Source of the DNA: an uncultured Bacteroidota bacterium
Lineage (GTDB): Bacteria > Bacteroidota > Bacteroidia > Chitinophagales > Chitinophagaceae
DNA length: 64,000 nucleotides
Assembly (NCBI GenBank): GCA_903938445.1
Contig: CAJADG010000039.1
Span: forward strand, 62,001 to 126,000
Reading direction: 5' to 3'
Of the stretch, positions 34,011 through 43,021 are shown in pieces. Numbering within the stretch: position 1 is the stretch's first letter; every line of letters begins with the position of its first letter. Both the position numbers and the translations under genes were made by a program. Below the pieces are notes generated by a model. That model searched no databases. It saw only the letters and a list, made by a program, of their open reading frames with translations, and was not told where the DNA came from.

Positions 34011-36269
34011 CTAGTTTCCTACTACGCTTAAAAATTTGATACGCATTATTTTCAACTGCTCCCAAGAATAATCGTTTTCACTTAATTCTTGTTGTGCAAT
34101 TTGTAAAGATGAGGTTTCGCAATTTTTAAAATATTCCAAAATTTCTTCTTGGTCATAGGTATCTAACCATTCATCAATGGCATAGTCTAAATTTAATTTA
34201 GTGCCACTCGCTGCAATGGTTTCCATCTCTTCCAAAAGCTCATCTAATCGAAGATCTTTATTTTTTGCAATAGTTTCAATAGGAATTTTCTTATCTACAT
34301 TTTGAATAATGTAAATTTTATTGCTTGATTTATTGGCAACCGATTTCATTACAAAATCATCGGGCTTTTCAATATTATTTTCAGTAACGTACTTATCAAT
34401 TAAATCCACAAAAGGTTTACCATACTTAATAGACTTGCCCTTGCTCACTCCCTGACATCTTTCTAATTCTTCCAAAGTGGTTGGATACAAAGTAGCCATG
34501 TCTTGTAAAGAGTTTTCTAGGAAAATGACAAATGGAGGGAGCTTTCTTTTTTTAGCTTCTGACTGACGGACTTCTTTCAACATTTCAAAAAGTACTTCAT
34601 CGGTAGTTGCTAATCCTCCACCACCCGCTTCGTTTTCATCATCATCTGCATTGGCATCATCAAACACCTGATTCATGGTGATTTTAAAGCTAGTAGGCTT
34701 TTTAATAAACTTATTGGCCTTAGGGGTAAGCTTTAATAAGCCATATTCTTCAATGTCTTTTTCAATCATTTTTTCAAGCATGGCTTGACGTACTAAGCTA
34801 TTCCAGAATAATGCATCCTGCTCCTTACCAATTCCAAAAACTGGTAATTTTTCATGTCGATACAAACCAATTTGTGGTGTATACTCGCCCTTTATAATTT
34901 GAATAACATAGTCAGCAGCAAATCTTTCATCCAATGCTTGAATCACTTGTAGTAATTGTACCAACTCACCTTTAGCTTCCATTTTTTCTTTTGGATGCAA
35001 ACAGTTATCACAATTTCCACAATTTTTATCTGGCCAATCTTCTCCAAAATAATGCAATAAACTTCTTCTTCTACAAACACCACTTTCCGCAAATGCAACT
35101 GTTTCATCAATTAACTGTGCACCCACTTCTCTTTCACTTAAAGGCTTATCTCTTAAAAAATGTTCAAGCTTAGTAACATCTGCATGAGAATAATACAAAA
35201 TACAATTTCCTTCCAAGCCATCACGTCCAGCACGTCCTGTTTCTTGGTAGTAATTTTCAATCGACTTTGGAATATTATAGTGTATTACAAAACGAATGTC
35301 TGGTTTATCAATACCCATGCCAAACGCAATGGTGGCAACAATTACCTGTACATCCTCATTTAAAAATTGATCCTGTCTATCGGCTCTTAATTTTTGATCC
35401 AAGCCTGCGTGATAGGCAACCGCTTTAATATTGTTTGCAATTAAAATATCTGCGAGTTCTTCAGTGGTTTTTCTATTTAAAGTATAAATAATTCCACTCT
35501 TTCCTTTATGCCCTGAAATATATTTTACAATGCTTTTAATAGTTAATTCTTTTTTGACTTTAGGCTGCACTTCATAGTATAGGTTGGCTCTATTAAAAGA
35601 AGAAATCAACACTTCCGGATCACGCAACGAAAGATTCTTAACAATATCCGATTGCACTTTTGGTGTTGCCGTTGCAGTTAAAGCAATGATCGGCACTTGA
35701 TTGTTAATCTCCTCCATCATTTCCTTTAGTCTTCGATATTCTGGTCTAAAGTCATGACCCCATTCCGAAATACAATGCGCTTCATCAACCGCGAAAAAAG
35801 AAATTTTCAAGTCACTGAAAAAATCCAAGTTTTCTTGCTTCGTTAAGGTTTCAGGTGCTACGTATAATAACTTAGTCTTACCTGATAAAAGATCCGCTTT
35901 TACTTCCTTGATTTGACCTTTATTTAATGAAGAATTTAAAAAATGGGCAACATCATCCTTTTCACTATATCCTCTCACCAAGTCCACCTGGTTTTTCATT
36001 AAAGCAATTAAGGGAGAAACCACAATCGCACAACCCGGCAACATCAAAGCTGGTAATTGGTAGCATAAGCTTTTTCCTCCCCCTGTTGGCATAATAACAA
36101 AAGTGTCTTTACCACTTAATAGCGATAAAATGGCTTTTTCCTGTGTTCCCTTGAATTCCTTAAACCCAAAATGTTGCTCTAGGGCTGCAACTATATCATT
36201 TTTACCCAAACCTTGGGGGTTGGAGTCGGCGTTTGAAGCAGGTTTGGTTGTTTTTTTAGCTTTTGGCAT
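34011..36269 (-). CDS. recQ: ATP-dependent DNA helicase RecQ
   Basis: IMPTGGGKSLCYQLPAL, AVDEAHCISEWGHDFRPEY, QETGRAGRDG, Cys4 Zn region CRRRSLLHYFGE..CGNCDNC, C-terminal RQC/HRDC. Confidence 0.96.
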   Translation of the reverse strand: MPKAKKTTKPASNADSNPQGLGKNDIVAALEQHFGFKEFKGTQEKAILSLLSGKDTFVIMPTGGGKSLCYQLPALMLPGCAIVVSPLIALMKNQVDLVRGYSEKDDVAHFLNSSLNKGQIKEVKADLLSGKTKLLYVAPETLTKQENLDFFSDLKISFFAVDEAHCISEWGHDFRPEYRRLKEMMEEINNQVPIIALTATATPKVQSDIVKNLSLRDPEVLISSFNRANLYYEVQPKVKKELTIKSIVKYISGHKGKSGIIYTLNRKTTEELADILIANNIKAVAYHAGLDQKLRADRQDQFLNEDVQVIVATIAFGMGIDKPDIRFVIHYNIPKSIENYYQETGRAGRDGLEGNCILYYSHADVTKLEHFLRDKPLSEREVGAQLIDETVAFAESGVCRRRSLLHYFGEDWPDKNCGNCDNCLHPKEKMEAKGELVQLLQVIQALDERFAADYVIQIIKGEYTPQIGLYRHEKLPVFGIGKEQDALFWNSLVRQAMLEKMIEKDIEEYGLLKLTPKANKFIKKPTSFKITMNQVFDDANADDDENEAGGGGLATTDEVLFEMLKEVRQSEAKKRKLPPFVIFLENSLQDMATLYPTTLEELERCQGVSKGKSIKYGKPFVDLIDKYVTENNIEKPDDFVMKSVANKSSNKIYIIQNVDKKIPIETIAKNKDLRLDELLEEMETIAASGTKLNLDYAIDEWLDTYDQEEILEYFKNCETSSLQIAQQELSENDYSWEQLKIMRIKFLSVVGN

Positions 36270-36447
36270 CTATAAATATCTTAAAATCAATCTTTTCGGT
36301 AAAATAAGCATCAATAAGTTAACGAATTTATTGCAAGATTTGTTCATTCCAATATGGAATTTTCAGAAATGTCTTTTTTTTAAGGTTTTCTTATAATTGG
36401 GGCTTAAAAGTATATGAAGCATTAACTTTGTCCATCTTTAAAAGCAT

Positions 36448-37410
36448 ATGACAAATAGCATAAAGGGAATCGCAAAAAGAACGCTCGAAATTGAATTAGA
36501 GGCTATCCAATCTTTATCAAATTTCATCAACGACCATTTTGAAAAAGCAGTGGAAGCCATTCACGCTTGCAAGGGTCGCTTTATTGTAAGTGGAATTGGA
36601 AAAAGCTCCATCATTGCCCAAAAAATTGTGGCTACCTGTAATTCTACGGGGACCCCTTCTATTTTTTTACATGCGGCAGAAGCGATTCACGGAGATTCCG
36701 GCATGATTACCCCAGATGATATTGTTTTAATTATTAGCAAAAGTGGTGAAAGTCCAGAAATTAAAAACTTGGTTCAACTCGTAAAACAATTTGGCAATAC
36801 ATTAATTGGAATGGTGGGTAACACTGACAGCTATTTAGCTAAGGCATCTAATTGGGTATTAAACACTACTGTTCAAAAGGAAGCTTGCAGTAATAATTTA
36901 GCACCCACTTCATCTACTACTGCACAAATTGTGATGGGTGATTTAGTCGCGATGTGTTTGATGGAGTTAAATAATTTTAAAGCGATTGACTTTGCAAAAT
37001 TTCATCCAGGGGGAAATTTAGGTAAACGACTTACACTTACTGTTGGACAAATTGCCAATGCAAATACAAAGCCTAGTGTAACATTAAGCACTAGTTTAAA
37101 AGAAGTGATTTTAACTATTTCTAAAAACAGATTAGGTGCAACATCCGTAATTGATGAGGCCAATCATGTTGAAGGGATTATTACAGATGGGGATATTAGA
37201 AGAATGCTAGAGCAACATAATAGTATTCAGCAATTAACTGCAGCGGACATTTATCATAAATCACCCATTACCATTGGCGCTGAAGCTTTAGCAGTAGAAG
37301 CGCTTGCATTAATGCAGGAAAAAGATATTAGTCAAATTATTGTTACTGACAATAATGAATATTTAGGCATGATACACATGCATGATTTAATGAGAGAAGG
37401 AATCTTATAA
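36448..37410 (+). CDS. KpsF/GutQ-type arabinose-5-phosphate isomerase (SIS plus CBS domains)
   Basis: GIGKSSIIAQKIVATCNSTGTPSIFLHAAEAIHGD, HPGGNLGKRL, EGIITDGDIRRML. Confidence 0.93.
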   Translation: MTNSIKGIAKRTLEIELEAIQSLSNFINDHFEKAVEAIHACKGRFIVSGIGKSSIIAQKIVATCNSTGTPSIFLHAAEAIHGDSGMITPDDIVLIISKSGESPEIKNLVQLVKQFGNTLIGMVGNTDSYLAKASNWVLNTTVQKEACSNNLAPTSSTTAQIVMGDLVAMCLMELNNFKAIDFAKFHPGGNLGKRLTLTVGQIANANTKPSVTLSTSLKEVILTISKNRLGATSVIDEANHVEGIITDGDIRRMLEQHNSIQQLTAADIYHKSPITIGAEALAVEALALMQEKDISQIIVTDNNEYLGMIHMHDLMREGIL

Positions 37411-37418
37411 AATAAATT

Positions 37419-38513
37419 ATGAAAGGGATGAATAATAAGCATCATTACGTAGCGATCATGGCGGGTGGAATTGGAAGTAGATTTTGGCCAATGAGTAGAA
37501 CATCTTATCCTAAACAATTTTTAGACGTATTAAATACGGGTAAAACGCTTATTCAATGGACCTTTGAGCGTTATGCAAAATTTATTCCAATTGAAAATAT
37601 TTATATCGTTACATCGGAGGAGTATGTAGATATTGTAAAAAAGCAATTACCTACACTTCCTGTTGAAAATATTTTAGCAGAACCTAGTAAAAAAAATACG
37701 GCTCCTTGTATTGCCTATATCTCTTTTAAATTAGCACAAAAGGATCCAGAAGCAACTTTTATTGTTGCACCTAGCGATCACTTAATTTTAGAAGAAGATA
37801 ATTTCCAAAAAATTGTAGAGAGTGCTTTGGATTTTGTTTCCAATATAAAAGCATTGGTTACTTTAGGCATTAAACCTTCACATCCTAACACGGGTTATGG
37901 CTATATTCAATATGAAGGATTAGAAGTTACAAAAGGTGTTTATAAAGTAAAGACATTTACTGAAAAACCAGATTTAGAAATTGCAAAGTCGTTTTTAGCA
38001 AGTGGGGATTTTTTATGGAATGCAGGTATTTTTGCATGGAAAGCAAATACTATTTTAACTGCTTTCGAAAAATTACAGCCAGAAATGTTTGAGCTGTTTG
38101 ATCACGAAAAAGAAAGTTTCAATACAGAAAAAGAAAAACAAGCAATACAAAAAATATATCCGCAGTGTACTAATATCTCAATTGATATTGCCATTATGGA
38201 AAAAGCCGACAATGTATATGTCATTCCATCTTCCTTTGGTTGGAGTGATTTAGGTACCTGGAATAGTGCCTATGAAAATATGGAGAAGGATTATTTTAGT
38301 AATGCTGTTGCATCAGATAATGTAGTAGTCATTGATGCTACTAAATGTATGATCAATGCACCCAAAGACAAATTGGTAGTCGTGCAAGGACTAGATGATT
38401 TTATTGTTGTAGATACAAAGGACGTTTTATTAATTTGTAGTAAAGAAAAAGAGCAATCTATTAAAGAATATGTTGCAGAAGTGAAACGAAATAAGGGCGA
38501 TAAATACATATAG
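37419..38513 (+). CDS. Mannose-1-phosphate guanylyltransferase
   Basis: VAIMAGGIGSRFWPMSRTSYPKQFLD, VAPSDHLI, FTEKPD, SFGWSDLGTW. No C-terminal cupin isomerase domain. Confidence 0.92.
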   Translation: MKGMNNKHHYVAIMAGGIGSRFWPMSRTSYPKQFLDVLNTGKTLIQWTFERYAKFIPIENIYIVTSEEYVDIVKKQLPTLPVENILAEPSKKNTAPCIAYISFKLAQKDPEATFIVAPSDHLILEEDNFQKIVESALDFVSNIKALVTLGIKPSHPNTGYGYIQYEGLEVTKGVYKVKTFTEKPDLEIAKSFLASGDFLWNAGIFAWKANTILTAFEKLQPEMFELFDHEKESFNTEKEKQAIQKIYPQCTNISIDIAIMEKADNVYVIPSSFGWSDLGTWNSAYENMEKDYFSNAVASDNVVVIDATKCMINAPKDKLVVVQGLDDFIVVDTKDVLLICSKEKEQSIKEYVAEVKRNKGDKYI

Positions 38514-38573
38514 TTTATTATTAATTCATAACTTACCCATCTAACCGATTGCTTTAACCTAAAGTTCCCCCCT

Positions 38574-39638
38574 ATGGCAACCATTATTACTGGCACTGGC
38601 AGTTATATACCCAATATTGTAAAAACCAATAAGGATTTTATATCAAACACTTTTTATGGTGAAAATGGTGAGTTAATCCCTACGCCAAATCAAGAAATTG
38701 TAGAAAAATTTAAGGACATCACAGGTATCTATGAAAGAAGGTATGCCGAAAAAGGCATGAATACTTCTGAAATGGCTACGGAGGCTTCAAAACTGGCTAT
38801 TCAAGACGCGGGCATTGATCCTGAAACCATTGATCAAATTATTGTAGCACATAATTTTGGCAACGTATTACCAGGAACGATTCAAACTGATACGATACCA
38901 GCAATTGCATCTAGAGTAAAAAATCAGTTAGGCATCAACAACCCTAGCTGTGTGGCATATGATATTTTATTTGGTTGTCCTGGATGGATTCAAGGAGTTA
39001 TTCAAGCAGATGCTTTTATTAAATCGGGTATGGCTAAGCGTTGCTTGGTGATTGGTGCGGAAACATTAAGCAGAGTCGTGGATCCACATGATAGAGATAG
39101 TATGATTTTTAGTGATGGCGCTGGTGCATGTATAGTTGAAGAAGGAAAAGATACGGATAGTGGAATTTTAGCTGCAAGTGTACAAAGTCATTGTAATGAT
39201 GAGACCTATTTTTTATACTTAGGAAAATCATACCATCCAGAGGGAGAAGAAGAAACTAGGTATATTAAAATGAAAGGTCGTAAGGTATACGAATATGCGA
39301 TCAAAAACGTGCCTATCGCCATGAAAGAGTGTATTGAAAAAGCGGGGGTAGATATTAAAGACGTAAAGAAATTTTTCTTACATCAGGCCAACGAAAAAAT
39401 GGATGAAGGATTTATTAAAGCGTTGTTTAAATTATACGGAACAAGAGAAGTACCAGAGAACATTATGCCAATGAGTATTCATGATTTAGGCAATAGCTCC
39501 GTGGCAACCATTCCTACCTTATATGATATGGTAAAACATGGCAAGTACCCTGAACATCAATTAAACAAAGGCGATATTGTCATTTTTGCATCCGTAGGAG
39601 CAGGAATGAATATCAATGCTATTTGCTATCGAGTTTAA
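38574..39638 (+). CDS. 3-oxoacyl-ACP synthase III family protein (FabH-like)
   Basis: GTGSYIPNIVKTN, IGAETLSRVVDPHDRDSMIFSDGAGACIVEE, FFLHQAN, GNSSVATIPTLY. Confidence 0.88.
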   Translation: MATIITGTGSYIPNIVKTNKDFISNTFYGENGELIPTPNQEIVEKFKDITGIYERRYAEKGMNTSEMATEASKLAIQDAGIDPETIDQIIVAHNFGNVLPGTIQTDTIPAIASRVKNQLGINNPSCVAYDILFGCPGWIQGVIQADAFIKSGMAKRCLVIGAETLSRVVDPHDRDSMIFSDGAGACIVEEGKDTDSGILAASVQSHCNDETYFLYLGKSYHPEGEEETRYIKMKGRKVYEYAIKNVPIAMKECIEKAGVDIKDVKKFFLHQANEKMDEGFIKALFKLYGTREVPENIMPMSIHDLGNSSVATIPTLYDMVKHGKYPEHQLNKGDIVIFASVGAGMNINAICYRV

Positions 39639-41482
39639 TAGCCTCGAACATTATTGCCTTCTACATAATTCACAAAGGCTTTATTACAAACCTTATTTCC
39701 ACCTGGTGTAGGATAGTTTCCTGTAAAGTACCAGTCACCTGTATTGGTTGGACAACATTCATGTAAGTCTTCCACAGTTTGATAAATTACTTCCACTGGA
39801 ATATTTACATTACTTGGCGTAATTAATTGTGCAATTTTATCAGAAATTTCTTCAGGAGTGAATGGCTTATAAATATCCTTTACTACATTTTCAGTATTTA
39901 AGCTATTGCTTTCTTCTAAAGTTTTAATTTTTTGATAAGTCTCATCAATTACATTAGTCATCCCTCTTTCTTCCAATAAAGCAATGGCAGCTTTAAATGC
40001 AATAAAATCACCCATTTTACTCATGTCAATACCATAACAATCTGGGTATCTAATTTGAGGGGCTGATGAAACCACAATAATTTTTTTGGGAGAAAGTCTT
40101 GACAACATTCTGATGATACTTTCTTTTAAAGTAGTACCACGCACAATACTATCATCAATTACCACTAATGTATCCTCGTCTTTTTTTACCGTTCCATAAG
40201 TGATATCATACACGTGCTGAACCATTTCGTTTCGGTTAGCATCCTCGGTAATAAAGGTTCTTAACTTAACATCTTTAATCGCAATTTTTTCTTGACGAAT
40301 TTTACGATTCACCATTTCTTCTAAACGCTCAGGATCCACATCTTTACCCCAACTTAAAATACGCTCTACTTTAATTTTATTTAAGTATTGCTCCATGCCT
40401 TTTACTAAACCATAAAAAGCAACTTCGGCCGTATTAGGGATATAAGAGAAAATGGTATTTTTTAAATCTTTTTCAATTCTGTCTAACACAATTTTGCTCA
40501 AGTGATTTCCTAAAGCAATACGCTCTCTGTATATTTTTTCATCACTACCTCTAGAAAAATAAATACGTTCAAATGAACATGCTCTTCTTTCCTTAGGCGC
40601 TAATATTTGTTCAATTTTATAATCTCCTTTGTCATCTACAATTAATGCAGTACCCGGCATTAATTCCAATACTTCATTTTCACCAACATTAAAAGTGGTA
40701 CGAATGGATGCACGCTCACTAGCTGCAACAATTACTTCTCCGTCTATATAATAATACGCTGGACGAATACCATTCGCATCGCGCATAATAAAGCTATACC
40801 CGTTTCCAATTAATCCGCCAATCGTAAAACCTCCGTCAAATAATGGCGCAGCTTGTCTTAATACATTTACAATATTGGGCGCATTTGGATTTAACGCTTC
40901 TTCCTTCACTAAAAAATGATGAATCACTTCCATCATTGCAGCTAAATCACTTTGCTTTTCAAAAGCACCTGGATTAAAATCAATTTGTTGAAATAATTCG
41001 TCCGTATTTACTAAATTGAAATTACCGGCTAATGCAATATTTTTTCCTGGAACTAAATCCTTTTTGATAAACGGATGGCAAAACTCAACATTGTTTTTAC
41101 CCTGCGTTCCGTAACGTAAATGACCAAGTAAAATTTCACCCATAAAAGGCAGATGACCTTTCATTAATCCTGGATGCTTGCTAATATCCTTTTGAAATTT
41201 TTCGAGCTCCTGAATTTCTAAACCTATTTTGTAAAATAAATCGGCAATGGGTTGAGGCGCATTGCTTCTTTGGCGATATAAATAAGGATTACCTGCCTCG
41301 ATATTTAATTTTAAAGTTGCGATACCAGCACCGTCTTGACCACGATTGTGCTGTTTTTCCATCAAAAGGTATAATTTATTCAGCCCGTAGGTAACCGTAC
41401 CTCTTTTTTGTAGATAATAAGAGAAGGGTTTTCTTAATCGAATATAGGCTAGGCCACATTCGTGTTTAATTTCGTCGCTCAT
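39635..41482 (-). CDS. Amidophosphoribosyltransferase family protein (PurF-like)
   Basis: Class II GATase start HECGLAYI, RGQDGAGI, GHLRYGTQG; PRTase VVIDDSIVRGTTLKE. Confidence 0.85.
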   Translation of the reverse strand: MSDEIKHECGLAYIRLRKPFSYYLQKRGTVTYGLNKLYLLMEKQHNRGQDGAGIATLKLNIEAGNPYLYRQRSNAPQPIADLFYKIGLEIQELEKFQKDISKHPGLMKGHLPFMGEILLGHLRYGTQGKNNVEFCHPFIKKDLVPGKNIALAGNFNLVNTDELFQQIDFNPGAFEKQSDLAAMMEVIHHFLVKEEALNPNAPNIVNVLRQAAPLFDGGFTIGGLIGNGYSFIMRDANGIRPAYYYIDGEVIVAASERASIRTTFNVGENEVLELMPGTALIVDDKGDYKIEQILAPKERRACSFERIYFSRGSDEKIYRERIALGNHLSKIVLDRIEKDLKNTIFSYIPNTAEVAFYGLVKGMEQYLNKIKVERILSWGKDVDPERLEEMVNRKIRQEKIAIKDVKLRTFITEDANRNEMVQHVYDITYGTVKKDEDTLVVIDDSIVRGTTLKESIIRMLSRLSPKKIIVVSSAPQIRYPDCYGIDMSKMGDFIAFKAAIALLEERGMTNVIDETYQKIKTLEESNSLNTENVVKDIYKPFTPEEISDKIAQLITPSNVNIPVEVIYQTVEDLHECCPTNTGDWYFTGNYPTPGGNKVCNKAFVNYVEGNNVRGY

Positions 41483-41556
41483 GATGGTGTTTAAGGAGCC
41501 ACAAATTTACAATAGTTCCTTAATCTTATCGAAGAAGCAGGCAAAAAAAACTGAAA

Positions 41557-43002
41557 TTAATAGGATTTTTGCTTAGAAAGGCTTGAAGCCACTTTTGTCC
41601 ATTCCTTGATCTCATCACAAGGCTGGTAGGCATCATCAATAAATATGTAATAATTCGTAATATGCTCGTTAAACCACTCTTCTAAAACCTTTTGTTTCTT
41701 AACGGCAAGTGCTCTTGCAGCAACACGATTATAATCCTCTTTCAAGTTTTCCTTATGCGGTTCGGTACGATCTTTAAAAAATACCAATCGCACAGCCTTA
41801 CGACCTCTGTCATCAGTGTAAACCTGAGGTGCAGAAATATCTCCTGGCTTCATTGTTTTTAATAACACTACCATTTCCTTGTCTGGCAATTGGTCGTAAT
41901 TAATATAGGTTGAACCATCTCTTCCCGAAATAGCACCACCTGTAAATTTACTTCCATCATCATCACTATTCTTATTCACTGCTTCACCAAAACTATATTT
42001 ACCGGCCATCACGTCCTTACGAACGCTGTCTAAAAAATGCTTGGTTTCATTAATCTCATCAGTTGAAATTGGAGGAATGCGTAAAATGTGCTTTACCACC
42101 GCATCGTCCCCTGATCTTGATATTAATTGAATTAAGTGGTAGCCAAATTTAGATTTAATTGGTGCAGAAATTTGACCCTCTTTTAAACGGAAAGATCCAG
42201 ACATAAATGCAGGATCAAAATCTTTTTGATTTCTATTTAAATTGAATTGACCTAGATTTTCTTTTGCACTTGGATCCTCAGAATATAATTTAACCAATTG
42301 ATCAAATTTATTCACGCCAGTTTCTACTTGACGACGATAATCCATCATTTGTTTAATTACATATTCTTCAACATCTCTATTGGCTTTTGGATGCATTACC
42401 AATTCTAAAACCTGTACCTCACTTTCATACAAAGGCAAGCTATCAGTTGGAATTTTATTATAAAATGCGCGCACTTCAGTTGGCGTAATTTTAATTTTGT
42501 CAACAATTTTTTGCTGCATTTCGTCCGCTAATTTTTGTTCCTTAATTAAAAGTCTAAAGTCATCTTTTAATTGACCAATGCTACGACCTGCCACTTCTTC
42601 TAACACTTCCTTGGAACCAAATTGTTGTAAAAAGCTACGAATACGACTATCAATTGCGTTTTGAATTTCGTCCTCAGTTACGTTGATGGAATCCTTCTCA
42701 GCTTGTAATACCAAGGCTTTACGAATTAATTGACCTTCTAAAATTTGACAATCTGTTGGTAATACAACACCTTCCTGACCTTGCGCTTGTCGCTTATAAT
42801 CTGCAGCTGCATTTTCGATGTCAGACTTTAAAATAAATTTATCACCTACGGTTGCAATAATTTTATCGGCCAATACTTTTTTTGTTTGTGCTTTTGCCGA
42901 GAATGAAAACGACAATAACACTAAAGAAAAAACAACGCTAACTATTTTCATCAATAATACAATTAATGGGGTAAAGATCTGATAGCTGAGTGATTCTCCC
43001 AA
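41557..43002 (-). CDS. Periplasmic peptidyl-prolyl isomerase (SurA/PpiC family)
   Basis: Signal peptide, SurA-N-like region, and parvulin motif AKENLGQFNLNR..KSKFGYHLIQLISR. Start probably MKIVSVVFSLVLL. Confidence 0.88.
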   Translation of the reverse strand: MGESLSYQIFTPLIVLLMKIVSVVFSLVLLSFSFSAKAQTKKVLADKIIATVGDKFILKSDIENAAADYKRQAQGQEGVVLPTDCQILEGQLIRKALVLQAEKDSINVTEDEIQNAIDSRIRSFLQQFGSKEVLEEVAGRSIGQLKDDFRLLIKEQKLADEMQQKIVDKIKITPTEVRAFYNKIPTDSLPLYESEVQVLELVMHPKANRDVEEYVIKQMMDYRRQVETGVNKFDQLVKLYSEDPSAKENLGQFNLNRNQKDFDPAFMSGSFRLKEGQISAPIKSKFGYHLIQLISRSGDDAVVKHILRIPPISTDEINETKHFLDSVRKDVMAGKYSFGEAVNKNSDDDGSKFTGGAISGRDGSTYINYDQLPDKEMVVLLKTMKPGDISAPQVYTDDRGRKAVRLVFFKDRTEPHKENLKEDYNRVAARALAVKKQKVLEEWFNEHITNYYIFIDDAYQPCDEIKEWTKVASSLSKQKSY

Positions 43003-43021
43003 CTATCAAATCTTAATTATT

